Source of the DNA: Endosaccharibacter trunci | Lineage (GTDB): Bacteria; Pseudomonadota; Alphaproteobacteria; Acetobacterales; Acetobacteraceae | Assembly: GCA_024515975.1 (NCBI GenBank) | Contig: JAMSKV010000014.1 | Coordinates: forward strand, 1-64,000 | Direction of reading: 5' to 3' | DNA: 64,000 nucleotides | Part shown: in pieces, positions 8,461 through 17,947 of the stretch | Layout of the letters: each line of letters opens with the position of its first letter | How positions within the stretch are numbered: position 1 is the stretch's first letter | The notes under the pieces: generated by a model | Database searches by the model: none | Told to the model about the DNA's origin: nothing | What the model saw: only the letters and a program-made list of their open reading frames with translations | Program-made: the position numbers and the translations under genes

Positions 8461-9225
8461 ATGATCGCACTCGAGTGGCGTCTGCCCATGCCAGGGCTCC
8501 GGACCTTGATCCGCGGCGCCGAGCCGATCCGGCACATCCAGGTCTACGGCATGCGCTGCAGCGGCACGCATGCGATCATCAAGCTGATCGAGGCCAATCT
8601 CGGACGCGACGCCTTCACCGAAAGCTACGGCTTCAAGCATTGGTCCGTGCCGCCGCAGATCCTGTTCCGGCCGGACGTGCTGGTGCTGGTGATCGCGCGC
8701 GATCCCGCCATCTGGCTGCGCAGCCTGCACAAGCAGCCCTGGCACGTGCATGAATCGCTGCGCGCGCTGTCGTTCGCGGAATTCATCCGCACGCCCTGGC
8801 ACAGCGTCTGGGATGACCAGTTCTGGGGCGTGGACGAGACCCACCCGATGTTCGGCACCGAGATGATGCACGAACGCGATCTCGACACGGGCGAGCGTTT
8901 TCCCGATCCGGTGACCATGCGCACGCGCACGCTCGCCCATTGGGCCGGTCTGCATCGTCGCGCGCATAATCTGGCCCTGCTCGATTACGAGTCCGTCCGT
9001 ACGCGGCCGCAGGCGGTGATCGAGGCCCTGTGCGACGCAACGGGACTGGCGGGGACCCCGGGCGGCTTCGTGCCGCTCGACACCTACAAGGGCCACGGTA
9101 TCAAGCCGTTCGTTCCCGCCGCCTATCCGGCCTTGTCCGAAGAGGATCGCGACCATGTCGCGGCGCGGCTCGACCCGGCGGTGGAAGCCTTGTTCGGCAT
9201 GGCGGAGGCGCGGGTTTCCGCCTGA
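8461..9225 (+). CDS. Sulfotransferase-like P-loop protein
   Basis: A 254-residue protein with the hallmarks of a PAPS-dependent sulfotransferase. The 5'-phosphosulfate-binding loop is at about 27-37 (QVYGMRCSGTH) and a 3'-phosphate-binding segment is at about 77-90 (LVIARDPAIWLRSLHK), followed by a C-terminal DYESVRTRPQAVIEAL helix common in this superfamily. It would move a sulfate group onto a sugar or lipid acceptor in the cytoplasm. The start is supported by AGGAG 8 nt upstream. It is divergent from the GT2 gene with the zinc-ribbon motif and lies beside four other glycosyltransferase genes, which suggests a sulfated glycan or glycolipid product. That product is inferred, not shown. Confidence 0.75.
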   Translation: MIALEWRLPMPGLRTLIRGAEPIRHIQVYGMRCSGTHAIIKLIEANLGRDAFTESYGFKHWSVPPQILFRPDVLVLVIARDPAIWLRSLHKQPWHVHESLRALSFAEFIRTPWHSVWDDQFWGVDETHPMFGTEMMHERDLDTGERFPDPVTMRTRTLAHWAGLHRRAHNLALLDYESVRTRPQAVIEALCDATGLAGTPGGFVPLDTYKGHGIKPFVPAAYPALSEEDRDHVAARLDPAVEALFGMAEARVSA

Positions 9226-9243
9226 GCGCCCGATCCGAGACGG

Positions 9244-10098
9244 TCAGGCGACGCGCCGCGGAACCAGCCAGAGCCCGGCGATCCAGCCGGCATAGAACCG
9301 CACATCCATCCAGAAACCGCTCGGGCTGTAGAGCGCGAAGCGTTTCAACCCGGCGGCGTCCAGGCTCAGATCGAGCAGCAGGCACACGGCGAGCCAGCTC
9401 GCCGCCACCTGCGCCACGCTTTTCAGAACGGTGGCGGTCCATTCGCCGCCGCGCCGCAGCCGGTGCAGCCCGAGAAACAGGATCGCGATGCAGGGCAGGG
9501 CGGTGGTGACGATGTCGTTGCGCGACCAGTCGAACATCAATCCGGCGCCCACCGGCGCGCCCGCTGCCAGGACGCAGAACAGGGCGCAGATCGCAGGATG
9601 GCGGATCGTCCACCAGCTCAACGAAACCGCGAACGGTGTCAGTGCCCAACTAAGCGCCAGCGCGATGGCCGGCGCGGTAGCCGGGCCGGATGAAGGAAGG
9701 AGCGGCCCGTGGATGGCGGCGAGCGCCGACATCGCGTCATGCACCAGAATGGCGCAGGCCGCGAAGGCGATCCCGCTCAGCGCATGGAAGGCGGGTCCGC
9801 GCCCGTGTCCCGTCGGCGCATGGTGCGCGCGATCGCCGGTCGTCGCGCGGGACCGCAGCCTTTCCAGCAGCGGCTCGACAAAGAAAGCCACCAGCAGGCC
9901 GAGCGGAATGGCGGTCCACAGCTCCGACGGCTCGAAATGGCGTGCGACGAGGCGCGCACCGCGCCAGATGAATTCGGGCCCGGTCGCGCAGACGGCGATC
10001 CAGGCTGCGCCGAGGACGATATCGGCCAGATCGAGCGCGGTTCTGACCGGACGCGTCCCGGAGACGACCGGATCGGCGGAGGGGGTGGAGGGCGGCAT
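9244..10098 (-). CDS. Multi-spanning membrane protein of unknown function
   Basis: I do not recognise this family. The 284-residue product has about seven or eight hydrophobic segments separated by short loops, with a more polar Arg/His/Gly-rich loop around residues 85-105. No signal peptide or catalytic motif stands out. The gene ends 18 bp from the convergent sulfotransferase gene and begins 83 bp downstream of the Rieske oxygenase stop, so it may be co-transcribed with the oxygenase. Its position at the end of the glycosyltransferase block is also compatible with a role in glycan export or anchoring. Both links are only positional. Confidence 0.6.
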   Translation of the reverse strand: MPPSTPSADPVVSGTRPVRTALDLADIVLGAAWIAVCATGPEFIWRGARLVARHFEPSELWTAIPLGLLVAFFVEPLLERLRSRATTGDRAHHAPTGHGRGPAFHALSGIAFAACAILVHDAMSALAAIHGPLLPSSGPATAPAIALALSWALTPFAVSLSWWTIRHPAICALFCVLAAGAPVGAGLMFDWSRNDIVTTALPCIAILFLGLHRLRRGGEWTATVLKSVAQVAASWLAVCLLLDLSLDAAGLKRFALYSPSGFWMDVRFYAGWIAGLWLVPRRVA

Positions 10099-10181
10099 GG
10101 GAACGCTCGATCAGGGACGGCCGGAGCCGGAGCGATCATGCCGCAAGCCGTGCCGGCGCGGTAGCGCCGCCACGACGATCC

Positions 10182-11252
10182 TCAGGCGGTGAAAAAGCGC
10201 GAATAACCCTGCGAACGCAAACCCTTGCGGTAGGCGATGGAGGAGCGGTCGGCCGGGATATGCACCTCGAGCGCCGGGTCCAGCGGCAGGCATTCGGGCT
10301 TCTGCGCCTCCACGATCGCCTTGTCCTCCTCGAACACGCGCAGATTGAAGTCATACACCTCCTGGACCGGCCGGTCGGTGTCGAAATTGCGCGCGATCGG
10401 CGCGAACAGACGCGTGGTCCGGGCCGAAACCGGCGATGCGGCGTTCATGATCACCAGGCGCGACGCACCGGGGAAATGGATTTCCAGCGTCGCCGTGAAC
10501 GGCAGATGGACGCGGAAATGCCGCAGCCATTCGAAGCCTTCCGAGCCGCGCTGGTCGGCGCCGATCGGATAATTGCCGACATTGGAGCGGTATTCGACCT
10601 CGAAGCCCTTCTCGGTCATCGAGGGCATGTAGTCCGGCACGACCGTGTTGTTGGCGTCGCCGAAGGTGGCGGTATGCACGAAGCCGAAATGCGCGACGTC
10701 GAGGAATCCTTCCATCTGCCGCCCGGCGAAGCCGAAAATATCGATCCACGGACAGGTGATTTGCTGGAAGCCCGGCTCGTCCCAGTGCGGCATGTCCGGA
10801 ATGTCGGCGCTGGCCGGATCGCCGCCGGCGAGACAGGTCCAGACCAGGCCGTAGCGCTCCACCGCCGGATAGGTGCGCAGATTCATGCGCTGCGGGATCG
10901 TGCGTTGCGGGCTCGCCGGCACGTGTACGCAGCGCCCGTGCGCGCCGAAGCGCAGGCCGTGATAGGCGCAAGCGATGGTCTCCCCGTCGCCCGTGCCCAT
11001 CGAGAGCGGCACGCCGCGATGCGGGCACAGATCGTCCGCCACCACCAGCGCGTCGCCGGCACGATACAGCACCAGAGGCGCATCCAGCAGAACGGCGTTG
11101 CTCGGCTTGCCGGTCACCTCGCGCGACAGGGCGACAGGGAACCAGCAGCGCGACAGGCGGGCCCAGTCGCCCGGCTCGAAGGTGCAGTTCCGCGGCAGCA
11201 CAGGGTCCGCCGGCGGGGCGGCGACGACGGGGCGTTCGAGGGTCTCGGACAT
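10182..11252 (-). CDS. Rieske [2Fe-2S] aromatic-ring oxygenase / O-demethylase-type subunit
   Basis: A 356-residue Rieske non-heme iron oxygenase that should use a partner reductase and O2 to hydroxylate or demethylate an aromatic acid. The Rieske cluster ligands are C76, H78, C95 and H98 (CPH and CAYH). The mononuclear iron site lies in the LDVAHFGFVHTATF block with D185, H188 and H193. Length and spacing resemble the vanillate O-demethylase oxygenase group more than two-subunit dioxygenases. The start at 11252 is set by GGGGAG 7 nt upstream; the frame is open a little further. A LysR gene is divergent 102 bp away and probably regulates it. No reductase gene is adjacent, so the electron donor must be encoded elsewhere. 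Confidence 0.88.
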   Translation of the reverse strand: MSETLERPVVAAPPADPVLPRNCTFEPGDWARLSRCWFPVALSREVTGKPSNAVLLDAPLVLYRAGDALVVADDLCPHRGVPLSMGTGDGETIACAYHGLRFGAHGRCVHVPASPQRTIPQRMNLRTYPAVERYGLVWTCLAGGDPASADIPDMPHWDEPGFQQITCPWIDIFGFAGRQMEGFLDVAHFGFVHTATFGDANNTVVPDYMPSMTEKGFEVEYRSNVGNYPIGADQRGSEGFEWLRHFRVHLPFTATLEIHFPGASRLVIMNAASPVSARTTRLFAPIARNFDTDRPVQEVYDFNLRVFEEDKAIVEAQKPECLPLDPALEVHIPADRSSIAYRKGLRSQGYSRFFTA

Positions 11253-11316
11253 GGGCAACTCCCCCTGCGGATCGGCTTTTCCCATAGGAAGCGAGACGCC
11301 TGCGCGAATCCATCGC

Positions 11317-11322
11317 TATAAT
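11317..11322 (+). promoter_or_regulatory. Candidate -10 box for the LysR gene
   Basis: A perfect TATAAT stands 32 bp before the LysR start in the 102-bp divergent interval. The matching -35 position is weak, as is common for LysR genes that control themselves. The interval is short enough for one regulator to control both directions. Confidence 0.4.
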
Positions 11323-11354
11323 CAGGTGTCTCCGTTCGAGAAATCAGAGAGCCC

Positions 11355-12257
11355 ATGCCGGTCTTCGCGCGCTTCCTGCCTTATTTCCTGTCTGTCGCGC
11401 GCCACGGCTCCATCCGGCGTGCCTCGGAAGAGCTGCGCATCGCCGCCTCGGCGATCGACCGTCAGATCCAGCTTGCGGAGGAGGCGTTCCGGGTCGCGTT
11501 GTTCGAGCGCACCCCGTCCGGCATGCGCCTGACGGCCGCGGGCGAGCTGCTGCTGCATCAGGCGCGCGGCTGGACCGGCGATCTGGCCACGCTCGTCACC
11601 CAGTTCGACGACATGCGCGGGCTGCGTCGCGGCACGGTGCGTCTGGCGGTGATCGACGCCCTGGCCAAGGGCGCCCTGGTCGATCTGACGGCGCGTCTGC
11701 TGGCCGTCCATCCCCGGCTCACCATGTCGCTCACGGTGCTGGACAACAAGGACGTGGCCGCCTGCGTGGTCTCCGGCGACGCCGAACTCGGCCTGATGCT
11801 CGGGCCGCGACCGTCGCGCGACCTGACCATCCAGCCCTTGCGCGACTACCCGCTCGGCTTCGTGCTGCCGCCCGGTCATCCTCTGGCCGGTCACGAGACG
11901 CTGCCGGCCAGCGCCGGCGCGGAGGAACGCGTGATCGCCCCGGCAGCGCCGCTGGCCCTGCACGAGCAGATGGCGGCGATCGAGGCGGTGGCGGGATTCG
12001 CGTTCAACCGCGTCGCCTCGGCCGACAGCATTCAGATGATCAAGTCCCTGATCCGCGCCGGGGCGGGCATCGGCATCCTGTGCGCGCTCGACGTCGCCGA
12101 CGAGGTGACGCGCGGCGAGTTGTCTTTCGTGCCGATCCGCACGCGCGGCATCCCGCCGCTGACGCTCGCGCTTTGCACCAGCCGCACGCGACAGATCGCC
12201 GGGCCGGCGCGGCTGCTGATGAGCCAGATCGAGGAAGGGTTCGGCACCGAACCCTGA
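11355..12257 (+). CDS. LysR-family transcriptional regulator
   Basis: A 300-residue LysR-type regulator. The N-terminal winged helix-turn-helix covers about residues 1-62 (FLPYFLSVARHGSIRRASEELRIAASAIDRQI). The rest is the two-lobed effector-binding domain, with a co-inducer-like region around MSLTVLDNKDVAACVVSGDAELGLM. It is divergent from the Rieske oxygenase gene, the classical LysR arrangement, so it most likely activates that oxygenase in response to the aromatic substrate. The ACS-type MFS gene that follows on the opposite strand could be part of the same catabolic set. The effector is unknown. Confidence 0.9.
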   Translation: MPVFARFLPYFLSVARHGSIRRASEELRIAASAIDRQIQLAEEAFRVALFERTPSGMRLTAAGELLLHQARGWTGDLATLVTQFDDMRGLRRGTVRLAVIDALAKGALVDLTARLLAVHPRLTMSLTVLDNKDVAACVVSGDAELGLMLGPRPSRDLTIQPLRDYPLGFVLPPGHPLAGHETLPASAGAEERVIAPAAPLALHEQMAAIEAVAGFAFNRVASADSIQMIKSLIRAGAGIGILCALDVADEVTRGELSFVPIRTRGIPPLTLALCTSRTRQIAGPARLLMSQIEEGFGTEP

Positions 12258-12441
12258 ACCGCCGGAACACGGCGACGGGACACCGGCGCGCGTCGTTCCA
12301 CCAGCCTCGGCCGAGCGACGGAGAATGCGCCGTGCCGCGCTCGACGCGCGTCGGCACGATTCGAATCCGCCACGAGGCAGCTCGCCGGAGCGGCGCGACG
12401 ACGAGGCGGCATCCGCATCATGCGCGGGGGCGGTCAATCGA

Positions 12442-13797
12442 TCATGAAGCCGTCGCGTGGCCGCCAACAGTCCGCGACGCGGGCTTCCTGAAGCACAGGG
12501 CGGCCACCACGCTGCCCGCCAGCAGGCACCCGCCCAGGGCGCCGAGTCCGATCGTCTGCGAGCCGAACCGGTCGGACACGAATCCCAGGATCGATGGCCC
12601 GACAAAACCGCCGACATTGCCGACCGAGTTGATCGCGGCGGTCGCGACTGCGACGGCACGGCCGGATAGGATGCGTCCCGGCTGGCTCCAGAACAAAGCC
12701 GATGCGGTCATGGAGCCGGTCAGCGCCAGCGTCATGCTGATCAGGGTCGGTGCGATCCCGCCGGGTCCCCAGCCGGCACCGGCGATCAGCCCGATCCCGC
12801 CCGCGATCGTGCTCAGAACCAGCACGGGCAGCGTCCGGCCCGTCCGCTCGGCCAGGGTGCAGAACAGCACCATGCCGATCGCGCAGCCCACATACGGGAT
12901 CGCCGACCACAGACCGACCGTCTCGTTGCTGCCTCCTGCCACGCGCTTCACCAGCGTCGGCAGCCAGAAATTGATGCCATAGACGCCGGCCACGACCAGG
13001 AACCAATAGCCCATCATCGCCCACAGGACCGGCGTCCTGACGACCGCGCGAAGCGGCAGATCGGCCCGTTTCTCTTCCGTATGCAACAGGGCCCGCGCCA
13101 CGCGCTGCCGCTCGCCGTCCGACAGGAACCGCGCTTCCGACGGCCGGTCGGTCAGCGAGAACAGCACGACAAAGCCCAGCACGATCGCCGGGAGTGCCTC
13201 CAGGGACACCATCCAGCGCCAGCCGGATACGCCCAGAACCCCGTTCATCCCGTCCAGCAGCCAGCCCGAAAGCGGCAGCCCGACAACGAAGGAGAGCGGC
13301 TGAGCGGCCATCAGAACGGCGAAGAACCGTCCCTGCCGGTCGGGCGGAAGCCATTGGTTCGCATACAGGATTAGTCCGGGGAAGAAACCCGCTTCCGCGG
13401 CGCCCAGCAGGAAACGCAGCGCCAGGAACACGGCGGTTTCGCAGTGCGGTCCGAACAGATGGGCGATCGGCGCCACCAGGGCGAGCGAGGCCGCGACCAC
13501 GCCCCAGCTCACCATGATCCGCGCGATCCAGGTCCGCGCGCCGACGCGGAAGAGAATCAGGTTGCTCGGCACCTCGCACAGCAGATAGCCGATGAAGAAG
13601 ATACCCGCCCCGACCCCGAACGCGGTGTCGGACAGATGCAGCTCACTGGCCATCTGCGCCTTGGCCAGGCTGATATTCACCCGGTCGATATAGGCGACCA
13701 CGTAGCACAGCACGAGCAACGGCATGATCCGCCATGCGATCTTGCGGAACAGGGCATCGTCATCGGTTCGGGAGCTGCCATCGGCCTGCATCGGCAT
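12442..13797 (-). CDS. MFS transporter, anion:cation symporter (ACS) type
   Basis: A 451-residue major facilitator protein with about twelve membrane segments. The N-terminal half has the ACS-family signature (ACYVVAYIDRVNISLAKAQM-like block at about 30-50, then GIFFIGYLLCEVPSNLILFRVGARTW). Members carry organic anions such as phthalate, tartrate, glucarate or aromatic acids with protons or sodium into the cytoplasm. It is convergent with the LysR gene and follows the bestrophin-like gene in the same direction. The neighbouring oxygenase makes an aromatic acid a plausible substrate, but that is inference. Two in-frame ATG codons at the start are two residues apart and both are possible. Confidence 0.88.
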   Translation of the reverse strand: MPMQADGSSRTDDDALFRKIAWRIMPLLVLCYVVAYIDRVNISLAKAQMASELHLSDTAFGVGAGIFFIGYLLCEVPSNLILFRVGARTWIARIMVSWGVVAASLALVAPIAHLFGPHCETAVFLALRFLLGAAEAGFFPGLILYANQWLPPDRQGRFFAVLMAAQPLSFVVGLPLSGWLLDGMNGVLGVSGWRWMVSLEALPAIVLGFVVLFSLTDRPSEARFLSDGERQRVARALLHTEEKRADLPLRAVVRTPVLWAMMGYWFLVVAGVYGINFWLPTLVKRVAGGSNETVGLWSAIPYVGCAIGMVLFCTLAERTGRTLPVLVLSTIAGGIGLIAGAGWGPGGIAPTLISMTLALTGSMTASALFWSQPGRILSGRAVAVATAAINSVGNVGGFVGPSILGFVSDRFGSQTIGLGALGGCLLAGSVVAALCFRKPASRTVGGHATAS

Positions 13798-13991
13798 GAA
13801 CGATCCTCGTCAGTGTGCCGGTTCTCCGCCGGCATTTGTCTGAGCAAACATGCCATGCGTGAACCGGATCGGCCAGCACCGACCAGGATCGTTCCGCCTC
13901 GATGTCGTTCTGCGCGAGGCGTATCAGGCGAAGTGCGACGCCGGTCTCCGTGCCGGCGCGTCATTTCAGCGGGTCTTCAGACGCGATTGCC

Positions 13992-14867
13992 TCAGGGCAG
14001 CACGCCGCGAACTGGGGCCAACGGTTCCGGGGCGGGGTCGCCGATCGCCTGCAGCAGGTCGATCTCGATGGTGCGGCACATGGACTGCATCGGCTGTGCA
14101 TGCACCGTGTGGGCGAACGGGTTTTCGAGATCGGCACCGATCTTGTCCAGGGCCACGAACAGGAAGCCGACCAGGGTGGAGCCGAACGGGGTGATCCAGC
14201 CCAGCTCCTGCACCATGGACAGCGGCAGCACGAGGCAGAACACCCGCACCAGCAGGCCGGGCAGGGCGGAGAACTGGATCGCCAGAGGCGTATTGCGGAT
14301 GCGCTCCAGCCCGCCCTGGCCGTTGGCCAGATCGCTGAGGATGCGGTCGATCTCGGCATGGGCGGCGGCGTGGATATGACCTGCCTGCACATGCTCGCGC
14401 ACCCCCACGCCGATCTCGTAGAGCACCGCATTGGCCTGGTTGCGGCGGCCTTTGATCCGCGCGGACAACTCCGGCGTCAGCAGCCGTTCCACGTCTGCCG
14501 AGGTGTCGGTGCCGCCCAGGCCGCCGCGCAGCGCGTGCACGTAGGCGACCATCGCCCGCGTCAGTTCGGGCGCACCGGGCAGCAGCGTCGCCATCTGCCT
14601 CGAAAAGGAGCGCGAGTTGTTGACCACCGAGCCCCAGAGCGTCCGCGCTTCCCACCAGCGATTGTAGGAGGCGGTGTTGCGCACGTTCAGGAACAGCACC
14701 AGCGCCGAGCCGATCAGCGAATAGGGCAAGGTCGGCTGATCCATCCACGGCCTGTGCGCGAGCTGGAAAGCCAGAACCACCACCACGTCCCAGGCGAACA
14801 GAAGCAACAGCGATCGGACGCTTTCCCGGACCAGATGGGCGGCGCCTGCGCGACGGTCGGTGATCAT
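13992..14867 (-). CDS. Bestrophin-like (UPF0187) anion channel protein
   Basis: A 291-residue membrane protein of the bestrophin/YneE family. It shows the family block around RNTASYNRWWEARTLWGSVVN near residues 62-82, two hydrophobic hairpins at the N-terminus (about 17-60), and two more near 195-240. Bacterial members form pentameric ion channels of the inner membrane. The start ATG follows no overlap with other genes, and 173 bp separate it from the divergent BMP-type binding-protein gene. The next gene downstream is the MFS carrier, 194 bp away, so a shared transcript is uncertain. The physiological ion is not known for most bacterial members. Confidence 0.85.
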   Translation of the reverse strand: MITDRRAGAAHLVRESVRSLLLLFAWDVVVVLAFQLAHRPWMDQPTLPYSLIGSALVLFLNVRNTASYNRWWEARTLWGSVVNNSRSFSRQMATLLPGAPELTRAMVAYVHALRGGLGGTDTSADVERLLTPELSARIKGRRNQANAVLYEIGVGVREHVQAGHIHAAAHAEIDRILSDLANGQGGLERIRNTPLAIQFSALPGLLVRVFCLVLPLSMVQELGWITPFGSTLVGFLFVALDKIGADLENPFAHTVHAQPMQSMCRTIEIDLLQAIGDPAPEPLAPVRGVLP

Positions 14868-15040
14868 GGAGCGAGCTTCTCCGGTGCAGCCTGTGGAGGG
14901 CGGATGGTGTCATCGGAATGGCGTGCCGCACAAATGACAGCGTGTGGCATAAGGCTTGCGTAACGATTGTCGCGCAACGTTTTCCGGGCCGGCCGGATCG
15001 GGCATGGTGCGTGTTTGTCTGGTTGGAGCTTGTGGTTCGG

Positions 15041-16135
15041 ATGCCCTTCTTGAAGCGACGCGCTTTGCTGGCCGGTGCTGCCGCCCTTCCGTTCCTTCCG
15101 CGCCTGGCTCGCGCCGCGTCACCGCTTCCGGCCGTGGCGGAGAAGGACGCCGTGATCGCGTTCGGCCATATCGGCCCGGTCTCGGATGGCGGCTGGTCGA
15201 CCACGCACCACACCGGGCTGCTGGCGGCCAAGAAGGCCTATCCGGCGGCGAAGTTCCTGGAGGTGGAAAGCATTCCGGTCTCCGCCGACGCGACCCGCAC
15301 CTTCCGGCAGTTTGTCGAGAACGGCGCCAACATGGTGTTCGTCAGTTCCGAATACGGCGACCTTCTGTCGAGCGTCGCCGACGACGCGCCGGAGGTCGCC
15401 TTCCTGGAATGCAACGGCCACCACGTCTCGGACAATGAGAGCTGGTACTACATCCAGCACTGGAAGGTGTCCTACATCATCGGCGTCGCCGCGGCGAAGA
15501 TGAGCAAGTCGGGCAAGATGGGCTTTGTCGGCTCCTTCCCGGTGCCGTCCGTGTTCGGCTGCGCCAACGCCTTCCTGCTCGGCGCCCGGTCGGTGCGGCC
15601 GGAGGCCACCGTGCAGGTGATCCTGATCAATTCCTGGTTCGATCCGCAGGCCGCCGCCCAGGCCGCCTCCGCGCTGATCCAGAACGGCATCGACATGATC
15701 TACACCAACCTGGATGACGGCTCCTGTCTCCAGGTCGCGGCCAAGGCCGGCATCAAATGCGCAACCTGGAACACGGACATGCGCGCCATGGGGCCGGACG
15801 CCTACGTGACGTCGCTGATGCTGGACTGGACCCAGTTCTATGTGGACCAGATCGGCGCGCGTCTGGCGGGACGCTGGGCCGGCGACGGCCACACCCTGCT
15901 TCCGGTCGGTCACGGCGTGGACCGCGATGCCTGGGGCCGCACCGTGCCGCCGGAGGTGGCGGCACAGGCCGATGCCGTGCGGACGCGCATCATCGGCGGC
16001 TGGAACCCGATCCAGGGCGAGATCCGCGATGCGACCGGCAAGGTGCGCGTGCCCAAGGGCGGCAGCCTGGACGACATCGCCTGCTATGAATGGAACTGGC
16101 CGGTCGAGGGCGTCGTCGGCCTGAAGGCGGTCTGA
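15041..16135 (+). CDS. BMP-family ABC transporter substrate-binding protein (Tat signal)
   Basis: A 364-residue periplasmic binding protein of the Med/BmpA/PnrA family, whose studied members bind purine nucleosides. The N-terminus (LKRRALLAGAAALPFLPRLARA) has a twin-arginine pair followed by a hydrophobic core, so export in folded form by Tat is likely. The mature part begins with the family pattern FGHIGPVSDGGWSTTHHTG and has the NGANMVFVSSEYGD and NLDDGSCLQVAAKAG ligand-pocket regions. The start at 15041 gives the full signal sequence; an upstream in-frame ATG would add an unlikely extension. It leads an operon with a double ATPase and two permeases. The actual ligand could be a nucleoside, nucleobase or a related compound. 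Confidence 0.88.
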   Translation: MPFLKRRALLAGAAALPFLPRLARAASPLPAVAEKDAVIAFGHIGPVSDGGWSTTHHTGLLAAKKAYPAAKFLEVESIPVSADATRTFRQFVENGANMVFVSSEYGDLLSSVADDAPEVAFLECNGHHVSDNESWYYIQHWKVSYIIGVAAAKMSKSGKMGFVGSFPVPSVFGCANAFLLGARSVRPEATVQVILINSWFDPQAAAQAASALIQNGIDMIYTNLDDGSCLQVAAKAGIKCATWNTDMRAMGPDAYVTSLMLDWTQFYVDQIGARLAGRWAGDGHTLLPVGHGVDRDAWGRTVPPEVAAQADAVRTRIIGGWNPIQGEIRDATGKVRVPKGGSLDDIACYEWNWPVEGVVGLKAV

Positions 16136-16140
16136 GCCTG

Positions 16141-17718
16141 ATGCAGCCGGGCGAGCTGCCGCGCACGGTGCTGCCGGAAGCGGCGCGCACCGCGTTCGTA
16201 CGGATGCGCGGCATCACCAAGTCGTTCTACGGCGCGCGCGCCAATGACGGCGTCGATTTCACCCTGCAGGGCGGCGAGATCCATGCGCTGCTCGGCGAGA
16301 ACGGCGCCGGCAAGTCGACCCTGATGAACGTGCTCACCGGGCTCTACCAGCCTGATTCCGGCGAGATCGCGATCGAGGGCCATGTGCGGCGAATCGCCAG
16401 CCCGGCCGACGCGATCGAAGCCGGGATCGGCATGGTGCATCAGCACTTCAAGCTGGTGCCCGCCTTCACCGTGGCCGAGAACATCCATCTGGGCTGGAAC
16501 GAGACCCCGTTCCGGCTCGACCCGGCCTCCCTGGCGGCGCGCACGCAGGCCTTGTCGGACCGGTTCGGGCTTGCGGTGTCGCCCGGCGCGCGTGTGGCGG
16601 ACCTGTCGGCCGGCGAGCAGCAGCGTGTGGAGATCCTGCGTGTTCTGGCGCGCGGCACGCGGATCCTGGTGCTCGACGAACCGACCGCCGTGCTGACCCC
16701 GGCCGAGGTGCGGGCCCTGTTCGCCGCGCTGCGGGCGTTCCGGGCAGACGGAAACGCTGTGATCCTCATCAGCCACAAGCTGGGCGAAGTGCTGGAGATT
16801 GCCGACGCGCTCACCGTGATGCGGGCGGGGCGTTCGGTCGCCACCGGCTCCACGGCGGGCGCCAGCCGGTCATCGCTCGCGCGTCTGATCATCGGCGACA
16901 CCGCCATTCCCGCCACGGTCGCCAGGAACGAGACGGATGTGCCCGGAGCGCAAGCGGTGCCGCTGGCGCTGCGGGGCGTGAGCGTGCGCGACCATCGCGG
17001 GATCGCCCTGCTGGACGGGGTGGATCTCGACGTGCGCGCGGGCGAGATCCTGGGCATCGCCGGGGTGGCCGGGAACGGCCAGAGGGCGCTGAGCGAGGTG
17101 CTGACCGGCTGCGTCCGGCCCGATGCGGGCGACGTGCTGCTGGACGGCGACGCATCGGGACCGCGCGGTGCGCGCGAATTCGCCGATTGGGGCGTCGGGC
17201 ATATTCCGGAAGACCGTCTGCGCACCGCCCTCGCCGCCGATCTGCCCTTGGGAGAGAACGCGGTGCTGCGCGATTACCGCGGCGATGCGGCCGGCAGCGG
17301 ACCGTTCCTGTTCCCGCGCCGGCTCGCGCGGCTGGCGCGCCGGATCATCGACGACGCGGCGGTGAACCTGCGCGACAGCCGTATTCCCGCGCGCAACCTG
17401 TCCGGCGGCAATCAGCAGCGTCTGGTGGCGGAGCGTGAGCGCCGCATCGCCAGCCGGGTTCTGGTGGCGGCCTACCCGACGCGCGGGCTCGATGTGGGCG
17501 CGGTGGCGGCCCTGCATGCGGGGATGCAGGCCCTCAGGGCGAGCGGCGTCGGCGTGGTGCTGATTTCGGAGGAGATCGAGGAGTTGCTGGCGCAGGCCGA
17601 TCGAATCGCGGTTCTGTTCGCGGGCCGTATCGCCGGGATCCTGCCCGTGGCGCAGGCCGATGCGGAACGGCTCGGGCTGCTGATGAGCGGTCAGGTCTTG
17701 CCGGAGCCGGTTTCGTGA
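16141..17718 (+). CDS. ABC transporter ATPase with two ABC domains (BMP/nucleoside-type importer)
   Basis: A 525-residue fused ATPase that powers the importer encoded with it. The first domain has an intact Walker A (GENGAGKST near 46-54), a DLSAGEQQR signature and LVLDEP Walker B. The second has a degenerate Walker A (GVAGNGQR) and a canonical NLSGGNQQR signature, the usual asymmetry of ribose- and nucleoside-type ATPases. The second-domain Walker B reads LVAAYPTRGLDVG, without the usual DEP, as often in BMP-type systems. The start at 16141 lies 5 bp after the binding-protein stop. The family assignment is firm, and the substrate depends on the binding protein. Confidence 0.9.
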   Translation: MQPGELPRTVLPEAARTAFVRMRGITKSFYGARANDGVDFTLQGGEIHALLGENGAGKSTLMNVLTGLYQPDSGEIAIEGHVRRIASPADAIEAGIGMVHQHFKLVPAFTVAENIHLGWNETPFRLDPASLAARTQALSDRFGLAVSPGARVADLSAGEQQRVEILRVLARGTRILVLDEPTAVLTPAEVRALFAALRAFRADGNAVILISHKLGEVLEIADALTVMRAGRSVATGSTAGASRSSLARLIIGDTAIPATVARNETDVPGAQAVPLALRGVSVRDHRGIALLDGVDLDVRAGEILGIAGVAGNGQRALSEVLTGCVRPDAGDVLLDGDASGPRGAREFADWGVGHIPEDRLRTALAADLPLGENAVLRDYRGDAAGSGPFLFPRRLARLARRIIDDAAVNLRDSRIPARNLSGGNQQRLVAERERRIASRVLVAAYPTRGLDVGAVAALHAGMQALRASGVGVVLISEEIEELLAQADRIAVLFAGRIAGILPVAQADAERLGLLMSGQVLPEPVS

Positions 17719-17947
17719 CCGGACAGGTGCGGAGGAGCGGAACCCCGGCCGCGCGCGAAACCGTCCCTGCGGGGGCGACGGCGCGGCACCGGGCCGATCG
17801 GTCGCTGCGGATCGCGCGCCGCGTGGCTGCGCGCCGGGATCGCACGGCCGCGTGCGCGGAAGGACCGGCTTTCGGGCCGGGGTCGTTTCGGGCGTGGCCG
17901 CGGCGGCGGATGGAGAACGGCGCCGGTCGCCGCGCGGAGTGGCTCGC

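Noticed and set aside
16141-17718. A broken ATPase, judged from the degenerate Walker A and missing DEP in its second domain
   Set aside because: Asymmetry between the two ABC domains is normal in nucleoside- and ribose-type double ATPases, so this is not decay.
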